Source: Methanobacteriota archaeon | GTDB lineage: Archaea > Halobacteriota > Methanosarcinia > Methanosarcinales > Methanosarcinaceae | Length of the DNA: 64,000 bases | Reading direction: 5' to 3' | Assembly (NCBI GenBank): GCA_023399215.1 | Contig: JAEWQJ010000020.1 | Location: forward strand, 1-64,000 | Shown: one piece after another, positions 45,742-55,900 of the stretch | Numbering within the stretch: position 1 is the first letter of the stretch | How the letters are laid out: each line of letters opens with the position of its first letter | Translations under genes and position numbers: made by a program | Notes under the pieces: generated by a model | The model's input: only the letters and a program-made list of their open reading frames with translations | What the model was told of the DNA's origin: nothing | Database searches by the model: none

Positions 45742-47214
45742 TTATTCTTTTTTCCAATCTTTCCTGTATACCAGTTTTGCCCTTTTTCTGATTTCTTCAA
45801 TTAGAGGGTGCTTGAACTCCTCCTCGCAAATAAAAGTAAACTCGGCTTCCGGGTTCAGGTCCATCAGTTTTAAAGTGTTTGAAAGAGCTGTATTGAGTGA
45901 TTCGTAATCCGGAAATTTTGGAACTTCAGCATTGAAAGGATACACTTCTTCCATTTCGACAGGAAACGCTCCAAACGGTGCTTTGAAAGTAAGAATCTGG
46001 TCGTAATCTTTCTCTCCTTTTACTGTCCCTGTCCTAATAATTACTGAGCCTTGCAGGCTGAACCTATCCAGCCGTTTTCCAAAACGCAGGATTTCGGGGC
46101 GGGAGGAGGACTCAGGTCCGCAGTAGAAGAAGGTGCCTTTTGTAGCCGGATCAAGCTGTTCAAGCCAGGAAGAATGGGTGTAAAGCTTCTTCAGCCCATC
46201 CAGAAGTTTTGGATGCGCACGACAGCGCTGCTCTACAAGTTCGAGCAATTTTCCGTCTTTTATGCACTGCTTAATCAACCGGATTTCAGCAAAGGTCGCG
46301 TAAAGGTTGTGTTTTCCCAGAAGTTCTTCCCGGTTATCGGCTTTTTTCAATTCTTCTGCCGTGTACTTTGAACAGACTGGACAGGAACAGGGCAGATAGT
46401 TCAGCTTTTCAACGTGGTAAGTTCCATTTACAGTAATATAGCGCCCATCCTTGGCATAAAGAGCATAGGCTGCCGAATCAAAAAGGTCACATCCCATGGC
46501 TACTGCAAGGGCAAACATCATTGGGTGGCCTGCCCCAAAAAGGTGGACCGGAGAAGCCGGAGAGAGCCCTTTTTTAGACGCAGCAATCACGTCAACAAGT
46601 TCCGCATAACGGTAGGCTTCCATGAGCGGGACAACTGCTCCAAGTGGATAAACTTCAAAATTAAGATCTTTCAGGTGGGAAGCAGCTTTTTCCCTCAATT
46701 CAGGATAGGTTGAACCCTGAACTGGTCCTGCAAGAAGCTGCTCGCCCTGGATAAACTTGCGTGCCGCTTCCAGACGTTCGGCTGTGATTGCAAGTTCCTC
46801 TTCAGCCCGTCGGTAGTGGACATCAGGGGGTGTAGGGATGTCCAGAGGGACAATAATGTCGCTTCCTATCTTTTGCTGGAACCCAAGAATTTCCTCATTC
46901 GTAACTTCGACGGACCCATATACAGAAAGCTGGAAAGAACCTGAATCCGTCATAATAGGCCCATCAAAACCCAGGAGCCCATGCAACCCTTTTTCCAGGG
47001 CGACACTTTTCAGTTCTTCCTTGCGGTAAATAATATAGGAATTAGTAATCAGAATCTCTGCCCCGAAGTTTCGCATTTCTTTCGGGGGAATTAGCTGGAT
47101 ATTTGGATTAACCACAGGCATAACGGTAGGCGTTTCAACAGTCCCATGGGGAGTCCTGAGCCTTCCTATCCTTCCGCCTGCATCCTTGTCGAGTATTTCG
47201 AATATTGCTGACAT
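45742..47214 (-). CDS. tgtA: Archaeal tRNA-guanine(15) transglycosylase
   Basis: Inserts preQ0 into position 15 of archaeal tRNA as the first step to archaeosine. About 490 residues starting FEILDKDAGGRIGRLRTPHG, with TVMPVVNPNIQLIPPKEM, MTDSGSFQLSVYG (catalytic Asp region), and zinc site CSCPVCSKYT. The C-terminal part carries the first accessory domains; a separate PUA-domain protein may complete the enzyme, as the typical full-length form is longer. Two neighbouring genes on the same strand are unrelated. Confidence 0.93.
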   Translation of the reverse strand: MSAIFEILDKDAGGRIGRLRTPHGTVETPTVMPVVNPNIQLIPPKEMRNFGAEILITNSYIIYRKEELKSVALEKGLHGLLGFDGPIMTDSGSFQLSVYGSVEVTNEEILGFQQKIGSDIIVPLDIPTPPDVHYRRAEEELAITAERLEAARKFIQGEQLLAGPVQGSTYPELREKAASHLKDLNFEVYPLGAVVPLMEAYRYAELVDVIAASKKGLSPASPVHLFGAGHPMMFALAVAMGCDLFDSAAYALYAKDGRYITVNGTYHVEKLNYLPCSCPVCSKYTAEELKKADNREELLGKHNLYATFAEIRLIKQCIKDGKLLELVEQRCRAHPKLLDGLKKLYTHSSWLEQLDPATKGTFFYCGPESSSRPEILRFGKRLDRFSLQGSVIIRTGTVKGEKDYDQILTFKAPFGAFPVEMEEVYPFNAEVPKFPDYESLNTALSNTLKLMDLNPEAEFTFICEEEFKHPLIEEIRKRAKLVYRKDWKKE

Positions 47215-47390
47215 GCCGGCGTTATAGATGTCTCTCAGATATATTTATCTTTGGGGAATAGCGAGAAGCCAGGGTAATTCTAGTAAATCACCTGAGCTTC
47301 CTCATCACTCTCAAATGAAGAGCTGAATCACCTGTATCAAGGATTTATATTTCCCATTTTTTCTTGTTTTTTTCTTGTCTTTTTCTCACC

Positions 47391-47978
47391 TTAATCTTCT
47401 TTAGCTCGCGGCATGGCAATAATCTCCCGAATCTGAAGGGAGAAGAAATCTCCACTGTGGGCTGGCCTGAGCACAAGTGCTACGTCTGCACCATGCCTTG
47501 TGCCTCCTATCGCTATAATCTCTGTGTTGTCGGAAACAGGGATATAACCTGAATCGGCCGCCATAACTGCGACCTCAATGGCTACCTTGAAGCCTTTTCC
47601 GAAGAGAGACCTGAGGGTATCGGAAATTACTTCCAGTCTAGAATAACCCCCGAACTTTTTTGTAATCGAGCGCTCAATTCCGGAAAACATATGGGATTGA
47701 GTGGTTATTACCGCTCCAAGCTCTTCGAGCTTCTTTTTGTATTCCTCTTCTACTTCCCATTCGCCTTTCTTATTCTGCCCGTACTGGTGGCTTATTCCAA
47801 TGACTTTTATGCCGCTGCTCTTCACAGCCTCTGCCATTTTTAGTGCGGTTTTTCCACTGGTGCTTGCCACCACAATATGAGATATCTGAAGCTCTGCCGC
47901 CCTTTTCGCTGCTGCTGTAATAACGGCATCCGTATTTGACTCTCCTACATTGTCAAAATAGAGAATAGATTTTTCCAT
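47391..47978 (-). CDS. Pyruvate kinase C-terminal-like (alpha/beta) protein
   Basis: About 195 residues that look like the C-terminal domain of pyruvate kinase alone: ADGITAAAKRAAELQ-like DAVITAAAKRAAELQIS, HIVVASTSGKTALKMAEAV and KVIGISHQYG. No catalytic barrel. Such stand-alone domains exist in many archaea; their role (possibly allosteric effector binding) is unknown. Sits between tgtA and the repeat-containing spacer. Confidence 0.8.
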   Translation of the reverse strand: MEKSILYFDNVGESNTDAVITAAAKRAAELQISHIVVASTSGKTALKMAEAVKSSGIKVIGISHQYGQNKKGEWEVEEEYKKKLEELGAVITTQSHMFSGIERSITKKFGGYSRLEVISDTLRSLFGKGFKVAIEVAVMAADSGYIPVSDNTEIIAIGGTRHGADVALVLRPAHSGDFFSLQIREIIAMPRAKED

Positions 47979-48383
47979 GATTTTTCTCCTCCTGTGTTCT
48001 GATGTTTCTTTCTATGAACTTTTTTACTGTTTCCTTTACTGTTTCCTTTACTGTTTCCTTTACTGTTCCCTTTGTGTATTATGCTTTTTTCTTTTTCATA
48101 TTTTATAAAATCAGGTTTCTGTCAGTTTTTCCAGTTGGAAGATGAGATTTGAATTTATTATATCTCTTTATCAAAGTTATTTTTCCCTATCAGGAGAAAA
48201 GATATATATTAAAAAGATTCTCTTTTTAGCAAAAAGAGGGTTCTATGGTCGGAGCCCGGGTCCATTGTATATTTCTTATTATGTGTATGCAGGAAGTAGC
48301 GTAGATCGGACTGCTGAGAAGCTTGTTTATCTAGGATTAGCTCAGATATAATCATAGGGGTTGTATTTCGCTGAGGTGGTTAC
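47979..48383. other. Divergent spacer with short repeats and a hairpin
   Basis: Four 12-base units of TTTACTGTTTCC at about 48023-48070. A TATA-like GATATATATTA at about 48199 is followed by an 8-base perfect hairpin CTCTTTTT-AGC-AAAAAGAG at about 48221-48239, which could be the 5' end of the PAC2 transcript. A 69-codon frame at 48142-48351 is not supported. Confidence 0.45.
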
Positions 48384-49130
48384 TTGTCAAATACAGATTA
48401 TGACAATAATGACGTGAAGATTATTACCAAACCTGTGCAGTCAAAAAATCCTGTTTTGATTGAAGGTTTTCCCGGAATCGGGCTTGTGGGGAATATTGCA
48501 AGTCAACATATGATAGAAGAATTGAAAATGGAATACATTGGCTCTATTGAATCAAGGTATTTCCCCTCGATTGCAGTGCTTTACGAGGGACTTATAAATA
48601 TGCCTGTAAGAATTTATGAAAGCGTGGAACATAACCTGATTGTTGTAATCTCCGATATCCCGATCAGCCACACTGTCTCCTACGATGTTAGTAATGCTCT
48701 GGTGGACTGGGCTGAGTCTATTAACGTAAGAGAAATTGCTTCCATTGCAGGAATTGCCATAATGGACGGAGGGCAGAAAGTCTTCGGGGCAGCCACCACT
48801 CCGGAGATGCTGAATAAAATTAAGGAAAAAGTAGAAGTTTTCCAGATGGGAACCATCTCTGGGATTTCAGGTAGTGTAATGGCTGAATGTCTGCTGCGTG
48901 GAGTTCCTGCATTTAGCCTTCTTGGTGCTACCAGAACCCAGAATCCTGACCCAAGAGCTGCTTCTGCTGTTATCGAAGTTTTAAACGAGCTCTATGGGCT
49001 TTCAATAAGTACAGATCGGCTTATAGAGCAGGCTGAACGCATAGAGATCGAACTCCAGAGGCTTGCTGAAGATGTTCAGACTGCAGAGCAGAAAGGAGAA
49101 GTAAAGAAGGAGTTCCCAATGTACGGGTGA
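48384..49130 (+). CDS. Proteasome assembly chaperone (PAC2) family protein
   Basis: About 248 residues with the PAC2 core PVLIEGFPGIGLVGNIASQH, YFPSIAVLYEG, VVISDIPISHTVSYDVSNAL and SGISGSVMAECLLRGVPAFS, and a Glu-rich C-terminal helix. Archaeal PAC2 proteins are thought to help assemble the 20S proteasome (related to PbaA/PbaB); not proven here. TTG start after GAGGTGGT. The DUF473 gene starts four bases after its stop, so the two are an operon. Confidence 0.88.
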   Translation: MSNTDYDNNDVKIITKPVQSKNPVLIEGFPGIGLVGNIASQHMIEELKMEYIGSIESRYFPSIAVLYEGLINMPVRIYESVEHNLIVVISDIPISHTVSYDVSNALVDWAESINVREIASIAGIAIMDGGQKVFGAATTPEMLNKIKEKVEVFQMGTISGISGSVMAECLLRGVPAFSLLGATRTQNPDPRAASAVIEVLNELYGLSISTDRLIEQAERIEIELQRLAEDVQTAEQKGEVKKEFPMYG

Positions 49131-49134
49131 TCCC

Positions 49135-49524
49135 ATGGAGTACATCGCGTTAACAGGAATTGCTGATTCTCTCATCGAGGTCCTGAAGAAACACCATCTC
49201 AGGACTCTTGAGATTCGGAGTCCTCAAAACTTCGTAGGAGTACTCGGGCTCAATGCAGGAGATAGTGTTCTCCTGACTTCTACCAGCCTTCAGGATCTCA
49301 CGAATGGGACTCAGGGTCTCATAGCAAAGGTTGTACAGAAGCAGATTTCGGTTCATTCCATTGTCAGTTCAAACGATTTCTACATTGAAGAACGAGAAGC
49401 TATGTCAGCTCGTATCCAGCTTCAGTGCAGATGTATGGCAAGGGTAAGAGATGTTATTTCAAACGAACTTGGGAAACCAGTCCGGGTAGATGCCAGGGAA
49501 GTTTCCTGCTATGAAGCCAGATAA
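49135..49524 (+). CDS. DUF473 family protein
   Basis: About 129 residues, MEYIALTGIADSLIEVLKKH, with LEIRSPQNFVGVLGLNAGDS and three or four Cys residues near the C-terminus (LQCRCMARVR). DUF473 is an archaeal family of unknown function. Translationally linked to PAC2, which suggests a role around protein turnover. Confidence 0.75.
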   Translation: MEYIALTGIADSLIEVLKKHHLRTLEIRSPQNFVGVLGLNAGDSVLLTSTSLQDLTNGTQGLIAKVVQKQISVHSIVSSNDFYIEEREAMSARIQLQCRCMARVRDVISNELGKPVRVDAREVSCYEAR

Positions 49525-49935
49525 CAATTTTCACTGGTCATGTTTCACTTTAAAAATTCAGTAACATGCGGTATAAAAAAACTCAAAAACGCTTTTTTTA
49601 ATTTTTAAATATTTTCGTTTGGGGACCCTAACTTTCCAGTTTGTTTTTTGTTTGAAATGCCTGGGCTTTTCTTTATTTGGAAAAATTTTCGTGGCTTTAT
49701 GTACAAATTGACTTACATAAAAGGAGAATCCATCATTGAAAATGAATTCTGAAAGAAGTCTCTAAAAACGATTTCTGAAAATAATTCTCCTGGAAGCAAT
49801 TTCTGGAAAGAATATTTAAAAAAGATTTTTAAACGAATTCCTGAATGACTATACCGATTTAAAAAGAGAGTTTCAGGATTGCTGAAAATTTCCAGCAATC
49901 CTTAATTTATACTTCTAAATTTATACTTCTAAATT
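49525..49935. other. Convergent spacer
   Basis: No gene recognised between DUF473 and the thermosome. A-rich palindromic phrases (GATTTCTGAAAATAATTCTC and similar) recur at about 49750-49830, perhaps termination. Confidence 0.4.
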
Positions 49936-51564
49936 TTACATCATCTCAGGCATTTCGCCTGGCATTGCTCCCGGGCCACCTACTTTGGCTGGACTGGATG
50001 AGGCAATTACATCATCGATTCTGAGAACCATAATTGCGGCTTCAGTGGCTGCATTGATTGCCTGGGTCTTGATCCTGAGAGGTTCGACAACGTTGTCTTC
50101 GAACATGTCCTCGATCTTGCCAGTGTAAACATTGAGTCCTGCACGCTTGTTTCCTTTCTCATGCTGGGAGCGCATTTCCACAAGCATGTCGATTGGGTCA
50201 AGTCCTGCATTTTCTGCAAGGGTGCTGGGAATAATCTCAAGAGACTCAGCGAATTTCATTACAGCAAGCTGCTCCCTGCCTTTAAGGGTTGCTGCGTATT
50301 CCTTGAGCCTGAGGGACAGTTCAATTTCTGGAGAGCCGCCGCCCACAACAATCTTCTGGTCTTCAAGAGCAACGCCCACTACTCTGAGAGCGTCTTCGAG
50401 GGCTCTCTCAATTCCTTCAACTACATGCTCGGTTCCGCCGCGCAGAAGAATTGAGGTAGCTTTGCTGTCCTTGCAACCTGTTACGAAGGTCATTCTTGAG
50501 CCTGTAACGTCCTTTTCTTCCACGAGACCGGCATAGCCAAGGTCAGATTCCTCAATTTCGTCGAGGCTGGTGATAATCTTTGCACCTGTTGCACGGGAAA
50601 GTTTATCCATATCGCTCTTCTTCACCCTGCGCATACCAAAGATTCCTGCTTTTGTCAGGTAATACTGAGCAAGGTCATCGATTCCCTTCTGGCAGAAGAC
50701 AACATTTGCGCCTGTCTTGATTACCTTGTCCACAATTTCCTTGAGCATTGCTTCTTCCTGGTCTAAGAAGAGCTGCATCTGGCCAGGATTGGTGATCTTT
50801 ATTTCGGCTTTAGTTTCGGTTTTCTTGAGCTCGATTGGTACGCTTAAAAGCAGGACTTTTGCATTCTCAACTACTTCGGGCATAGCTGGGTGGACACGCT
50901 CTTTATCGACAATTACACCGTCGACAATCTCGGAATCCTTGATACTTCCACCGGGTCTCTTTTCCACCTTGATGTCCTCGATGTCTACAGTGATCTTTCC
51001 GTCTTCGCTGATCTCAGCAACTGACTTAACGGCCTTGACTGCAAGACTGGAGAGATGTTCCTTTTGAGCCTCTGCGCCTTTTCCTGTTATGGCTGTGGCT
51101 GCAATTTTTTCTAGAGTCTCGGTATCCTCAGGAGATGCACTGATAGTAATGGTATCGATTATCTTTGTAGCCTGATCTGCTGCAAGCCTGTAGCCGCTTG
51201 CAATTACTGTTGGGTGTACTCCGCTTTCAAGCAGGTCTTCTGCCTTTGTCAGGAATTCCCCTGCAAGTACGGCTGCGGTGGTGGTTCCGTCTCCGACTTC
51301 GGCATCCTGGGTTTTGGCTACTTCTACGATCATCTTTGCACCTGGGTGCTCGATGTCCATTTCTTTGAGGATTGTTGCTCCGTCGTTGGTGATAACAACA
51401 TCACCCATGGAGTCTACAAGCATCTTGTCCATACCCTTGGGCCCAAGAGTGGTTCTTACCGCTTCAGCAACCGCCTTTGCGGCCATAATATTGTTGTGCT
51501 GGGCATCGGAACCATGGGTTCTCTTGCTGCCTTCCCTTAAAATAAAGATCGGTTGTGCTGCCAA
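49936..51564 (-). CDS. ths: Thermosome subunit (group II chaperonin)
   Basis: ATP-driven protein-folding subunit of the double-ring thermosome. About 542 residues: RTTLGPKGMDKMLVD near 37-51, ATP motif GDGTT (91-95), later GGGSPEIELSLRLKEYA and a C-terminal GGPGAMPGEMPEMM tail. Methanosarcina species usually have several paralogous subunits; which one this is cannot be settled from here. A TATA box at about 51670 on the minus strand fits the start at 51564. Confidence 0.96.
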   Translation of the reverse strand: MAAQPIFILREGSKRTHGSDAQHNNIMAAKAVAEAVRTTLGPKGMDKMLVDSMGDVVITNDGATILKEMDIEHPGAKMIVEVAKTQDAEVGDGTTTAAVLAGEFLTKAEDLLESGVHPTVIASGYRLAADQATKIIDTITISASPEDTETLEKIAATAITGKGAEAQKEHLSSLAVKAVKSVAEISEDGKITVDIEDIKVEKRPGGSIKDSEIVDGVIVDKERVHPAMPEVVENAKVLLLSVPIELKKTETKAEIKITNPGQMQLFLDQEEAMLKEIVDKVIKTGANVVFCQKGIDDLAQYYLTKAGIFGMRRVKKSDMDKLSRATGAKIITSLDEIEESDLGYAGLVEEKDVTGSRMTFVTGCKDSKATSILLRGGTEHVVEGIERALEDALRVVGVALEDQKIVVGGGSPEIELSLRLKEYAATLKGREQLAVMKFAESLEIIPSTLAENAGLDPIDMLVEMRSQHEKGNKRAGLNVYTGKIEDMFEDNVVEPLRIKTQAINAATEAAIMVLRIDDVIASSSPAKVGGPGAMPGEMPEMM

Positions 51565-52263
51565 GCTTTAATCTCCTTTTTATGATATGAATTTCTATGA
51601 ATTTTTATTAATTGTATTCCTGAGCACGTTACCTTTGTGCGTATTTTCCTATTCTTAATGCAAGCACTTCTATATAAGAATTTCTCTGGAGCGTAAAATC
51701 TCATTTTAAAAAAAAGAGGCTCCTGGGTCTTTTAATGGCTTATTTGGGTTATTCTTCCTGGTGTATAAAGAGTCTATCCGAAAATCAATAATAGAATATT
51801 GTAATATTTGCAAGAAAGTTAGTTTCAAAAAATCCAACAATTTGTATTTTAAATCAAAGGTAGATTTTATTCATCTCTATTAATCTTGCTTTTTCTATTC
51901 TAAGATATTTGTCCAGATAGATGTTGTTTTTATATGCATTCCTGAAAAGTAAGAGATTTCTTGGGAAAAATACTATTTAATAAGTAAATATATGCTAACA
52001 TTTGACTGAATAACATCAGCATTTAATTTATATCGGTTTCTTATTTATATTTCTCTAGATATTATATTTGATAAATACAGTTTTCTTGTTGATACAATTT
52101 GAAATCACTCTCATTGGCGCATAAAAGGACTATAAATCAAACATAAATCAAACAGATGCAGGTGTAAAATTGTATCAAATTGATTCAAATGTTTGAAGTG
52201 AACAAATTCAACAGAAAATAAAACCAAAATACAGGGTAAAACCAAAATATGGGGGAAAATCAA
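51565..52263. other. Divergent spacer with inverted repeat
   Basis: Thermosome promoter at the left end. At the right a perfect 12-base inverted repeat (TTGATACAATTT at 52089-52100, AAATTGTATCAA at 52167-52178) flanks the likely promoter of the DUF2795 gene. No further gene. Confidence 0.5.
51670..51677 (-). promoter_or_regulatory. TATA box for thermosome gene
   Basis: Read on the minus strand, TTATATAG lies about 106 bases before the thermosome start; transcription would begin near 51645. Confidence 0.45.
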
Positions 52264-52665
52264 ATGCAGGAAAGTGCTACTGAAGTACACAATGCGATTC
52301 AAAAAGCTTTACAAGCTTTTCAAGAGATGAAATATCCTGTAACGAAATGGCAACTTATTGATAAAGCTAAAAGTCTTAATGCCCGTAACGAAGTAATACA
52401 AGCTATTGAAAACATTCCAGACAAGGAATACCACAGCTCTTCGGATATTCTACAGGAATTCAAAGGTATTCAGAATGTTATGCAAGCTTTTAGAGATGTA
52501 AAGTTCCCTGCAACAAGGAGTCAACTTATAGAGGAAGCTAAAAAACTTAATGCTCGTAGTGAAGTGATAAACGTTCTCGAGTCTTGTTCAGACCGGGAAT
52601 ACACAAACTTTTCCGATGTCATCAAGGAATGTAAAGGTAAAGGTGAATTGGCAAAGCCGCGGTAA
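52264..52665 (+). CDS. Protein with two DUF2795 repeats
   Basis: About 133 residues formed of two similar halves: FQEMKYPVTKWQLIDKAKSL then VIQAIENIPDKEYHSSSDIL, and FRDVKFPATRSQLIEEAKKL then VINVLESCSDREYTNFSDVI. DUF2795 repeats occur widely in bacteria and some archaea with unknown function. ATG at 52264 follows TGGGGGAAAA; an ATG 15 bases upstream overlaps that site. It is alone, with an inverted repeat upstream that may bind a regulator. Confidence 0.85.
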   Translation: MQESATEVHNAIQKALQAFQEMKYPVTKWQLIDKAKSLNARNEVIQAIENIPDKEYHSSSDILQEFKGIQNVMQAFRDVKFPATRSQLIEEAKKLNARSEVINVLESCSDREYTNFSDVIKECKGKGELAKPR

Positions 52666-52887
52666 ATACAATACCTTAATTTATAGATAAGTTCATCAGG
52701 GTAGCTAAAACCATATTGAGAAGTCGATGAATCGTTCAACCAATTTTATTTCCAATCCTGTTCTGGTCTGGGAATAGAAAGTGCTTGTGAAAAGAGTCTA
52801 GCTTACATAAAAGAGCAATCTACTGATAGCTTTTAAAAAGTAAAATCGTAAAAAATTGATTGAAGGGATGTTAAAATTCTCCCTTCT

Positions 52888-52935
52888 ACTTTTTCTGAAC
52901 ATATTTTTTCTGAACATATTTTTTCTGAACAATTT
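52888..52935. repeat. 17-bp tandem repeats
   Basis: Three units of roughly ATATTTTTTCTGAAC downstream of the oxidoreductase gene (minus strand). Confidence 0.65.
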
Positions 52936-52947
52936 GTACAAAAATGC

Positions 52948-55900
52948 TTAATGTGTTTTTATATACTCAATCATCCTTGGAGTCAGCAGAGGTATCAGCT
53001 CCGGAAGCATATTCGGCATCAAGTTATCCATAGCCTTCGGCATAAGGACAGGAAGCTGCTCTCTCATGTAATCAGGCATAGGAACTTTCTTTTCTACAGC
53101 TTTCAGCATGTCAGGCATGACTTTTGGCATGACTGAAGGCATTAGCTTTGGCATCATGATCGGCATCATCGGTTTCATCAGAGCATCCATGCCTGGCACA
53201 TATTTGACCATCTTCATCATTGCCTGAAGCGGTGCTGGCATCGCTGCCATCATCTGAGGCATGAGTTCAACCATCAGTTCGGTCATATTCTCAGGCTGCA
53301 TGAGGGCGATCATCTTTTCAAAGGGAGCCCAGGATTCCAGAGTATAGGCGGTTGAGTCTGGGAGGTTATACCCAAGGCTCCTTGCCACCAGGGCACCCAG
53401 ATCCTGAATCTCTATGTCAAGATTGTTTTCCTTCGCTGCTACACGGAACTGGAATACGCAACACGGGCAAAGCGCTGCAACGATGTCGGCTTTAACATCA
53501 ATGGCTTCCTGGAGTCTCATATCTCCCAGTTTGTATGCAACAGGGGGCTCGGCAATAAGGCTTACAACCGAACCGCAGCAGTGAGCTCTTTCTCGGTTGT
53601 ATTCAAGTTCCCTGAACTTTATTCCGGGTATAGCTTTTAGCAGTTCTCTGGGCGGCTCGTACACTTTACCTCCTGCCCTGCCAATGTGACAGGAATCGTG
53701 CCAGGTTACCACTTTATCCAGAGGCTGTTTGAACTTTGGTTTCAGGACATCGAGACGATCCGCAAGCACTTCAGAGTAATGTTTTGCCTCAAGCCCGTAT
53801 TCGATTCCCAGCTTTTTCGCCCACTGGGGATAAACTGTATGCCACATTAGCCAGCAGGCAGGGCAGGAAGTTATTACGGTTTTTACACCTTTCTTTTTCA
53901 TGTTTGCGATGTTCATTCTCATTGTCTTTTCAAAAACATCCCATCTTCCGGCAACGAGCATGGGAATTCCACAGCAGGATTCTTTGTCAAAGAGCCCTGT
54001 AAACTCCACACCTGCATCATCAAGCATACGGACAGCCCCGACTGCCACGTCTTTTTCAACAAAGGACGCCGTACAGCCCGCAAAATAGGCATAATCGGCT
54101 TTATCCTTCATCTTTGCCCTGATATCCTCTGGAATCCATTTGTCCCTGTCTTTTCTGTAGTTTGCCCAGATGTTCCTCTCTTTAAGAAGGCTTGCAGCCA
54201 TGATCTCAAAGGGTGGGAAGGTCATCTTTTTCTCTTCTATAACCAGCTTTTTGCGCATGGTCATCCAGGCATCTTCGATCGGCATATCCAGTTCACATCG
54301 GGAGTTACACATCTGGCAGGTTGTACAACCGAGGAAGGTATTTGTCTGTCTCTGGTCAAGTTTTTCCCGGCCTGCCAGGTATTCCTTGATAAAGAACCAT
54401 TTTCCACGAGGTGACTGTGACTCCCAGCCTCTGCCGTAGTACTGGTCGCACTCACTCACACAGTATCCGCACTGAGAACAGGAATACGCAAGTTCTGCCA
54501 CTTCTGCAGGGATTTCTTTCTCATCTTTGAAGGAAACCTTCCCAATTCCTGACATGTTCCCAATTATCCTGCCAAAAGGTTCGAAAGTAGAGCCCATTGA
54601 TACGGCAGTGTTCAGGAGGCTTCTTCCCTCCAGGGTTTCAGGGTTCATGATTCCGTTGGGGTCAATTTCTTTTCTTAAGGCTTCGATTTCAGCAAGTCTT
54701 TCCCCAAAGACACTTTTTCTCTTTGAAGCGAAGAAAATCCCTGATGCATAAGCCCTTCCGCCATTATCTTCTGCAATCTTCAAAATGCTCAGAGAAAGAG
54801 CAAAAGCTGTATTAAAGAGCACGGAGCGCTCGGAATGGCGCATGAAACAGAGGAGGACCACGTACCCATCGTTTATAACCATACCTTCGGTAAGTACAGG
54901 CAATTTGATTTTCTTCCCCATTTCTTCAAAAGCTTTGTCCATTTTCTCAAGAGGCACCAGGACTTCTGCCGGGATAAACGAAGGACCCAGCCTCTTTACT
55001 TTCATGGACTTGAACCATTCCTCGGTCTCGTATTTTGCAATTTCTTCCGGAAGGATTGTTCCACCTGCACCTTCGATTGCTTCTTTCAGGCCGGAGACAT
55101 TTCTCGAAGCAGGGTACATGAAAGTTGAAACGTAAGAGACCGGCAACATTGGTCTGTCTTTATCCACTACTTCTTCATAGTGGAGTTTCCTGGGCGCTTT
55201 ATTCTTCATATCCGCCCATTCGGGGTTCAGGAAGGAAATTGACCATAGAGGGATATTTTTTCTTTTTATATCTTCGACTGCTTTTTTCAGGGCTGAAGCG
55301 CTTGGGAAACTGGCAGAAACGGCTTTTCTCTCTTCGAATTTCTGGACTTTCAGGGTAATCTCTGTAATGATGCCTATGGTTCCCATTGTCCCGATTAACT
55401 TTTTCAGTTCAGGGCCTGAAAACTCCCGGATTTCTCCTGTGGGAAGCACAACTCTGGCTTTTTCCATGCTCTCGTGGCCCCAGCCAAACTCATAACTTCC
55501 GTAACCGGCTCCGCTCTGGGATAACCATCCTCCAACTGTCGAAGCAGGAGCGCTTGAAGGAATTGCTTGTAATGAAAGCCCCTTTTCTTTTAGTTTCCTT
55601 TCAAGCTTTTCCCAGATTATACCGCTCTGCACAACCGCTTTCTGCTTTTCGGGATCTACGCTTATGATCTTATTCAGTAGTGTAACATCGGCAACTATTC
55701 CTCCTTTTGTCGGGATTACCCCTCCATATCCTGAAGAGGCTCCTGCGCGAGGTACAACTGGAATCTTATGCCTGTTTGCGAATTTAAGGAGCTTCACTGC
55801 GTCTTCCTCAGTCCGGATTTTTACGACAGCTGCAGGGTTGGTATTCCCAATTACCTTCTTAATAAGTGAAGGTAAAGCTCCCATATCGTGGTTGTAATAA

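Noticed and set aside
48142..48351. 69-codon frame before PAC2
   Set aside because: Overlaps the probable promoter and leader; no homology recognised.
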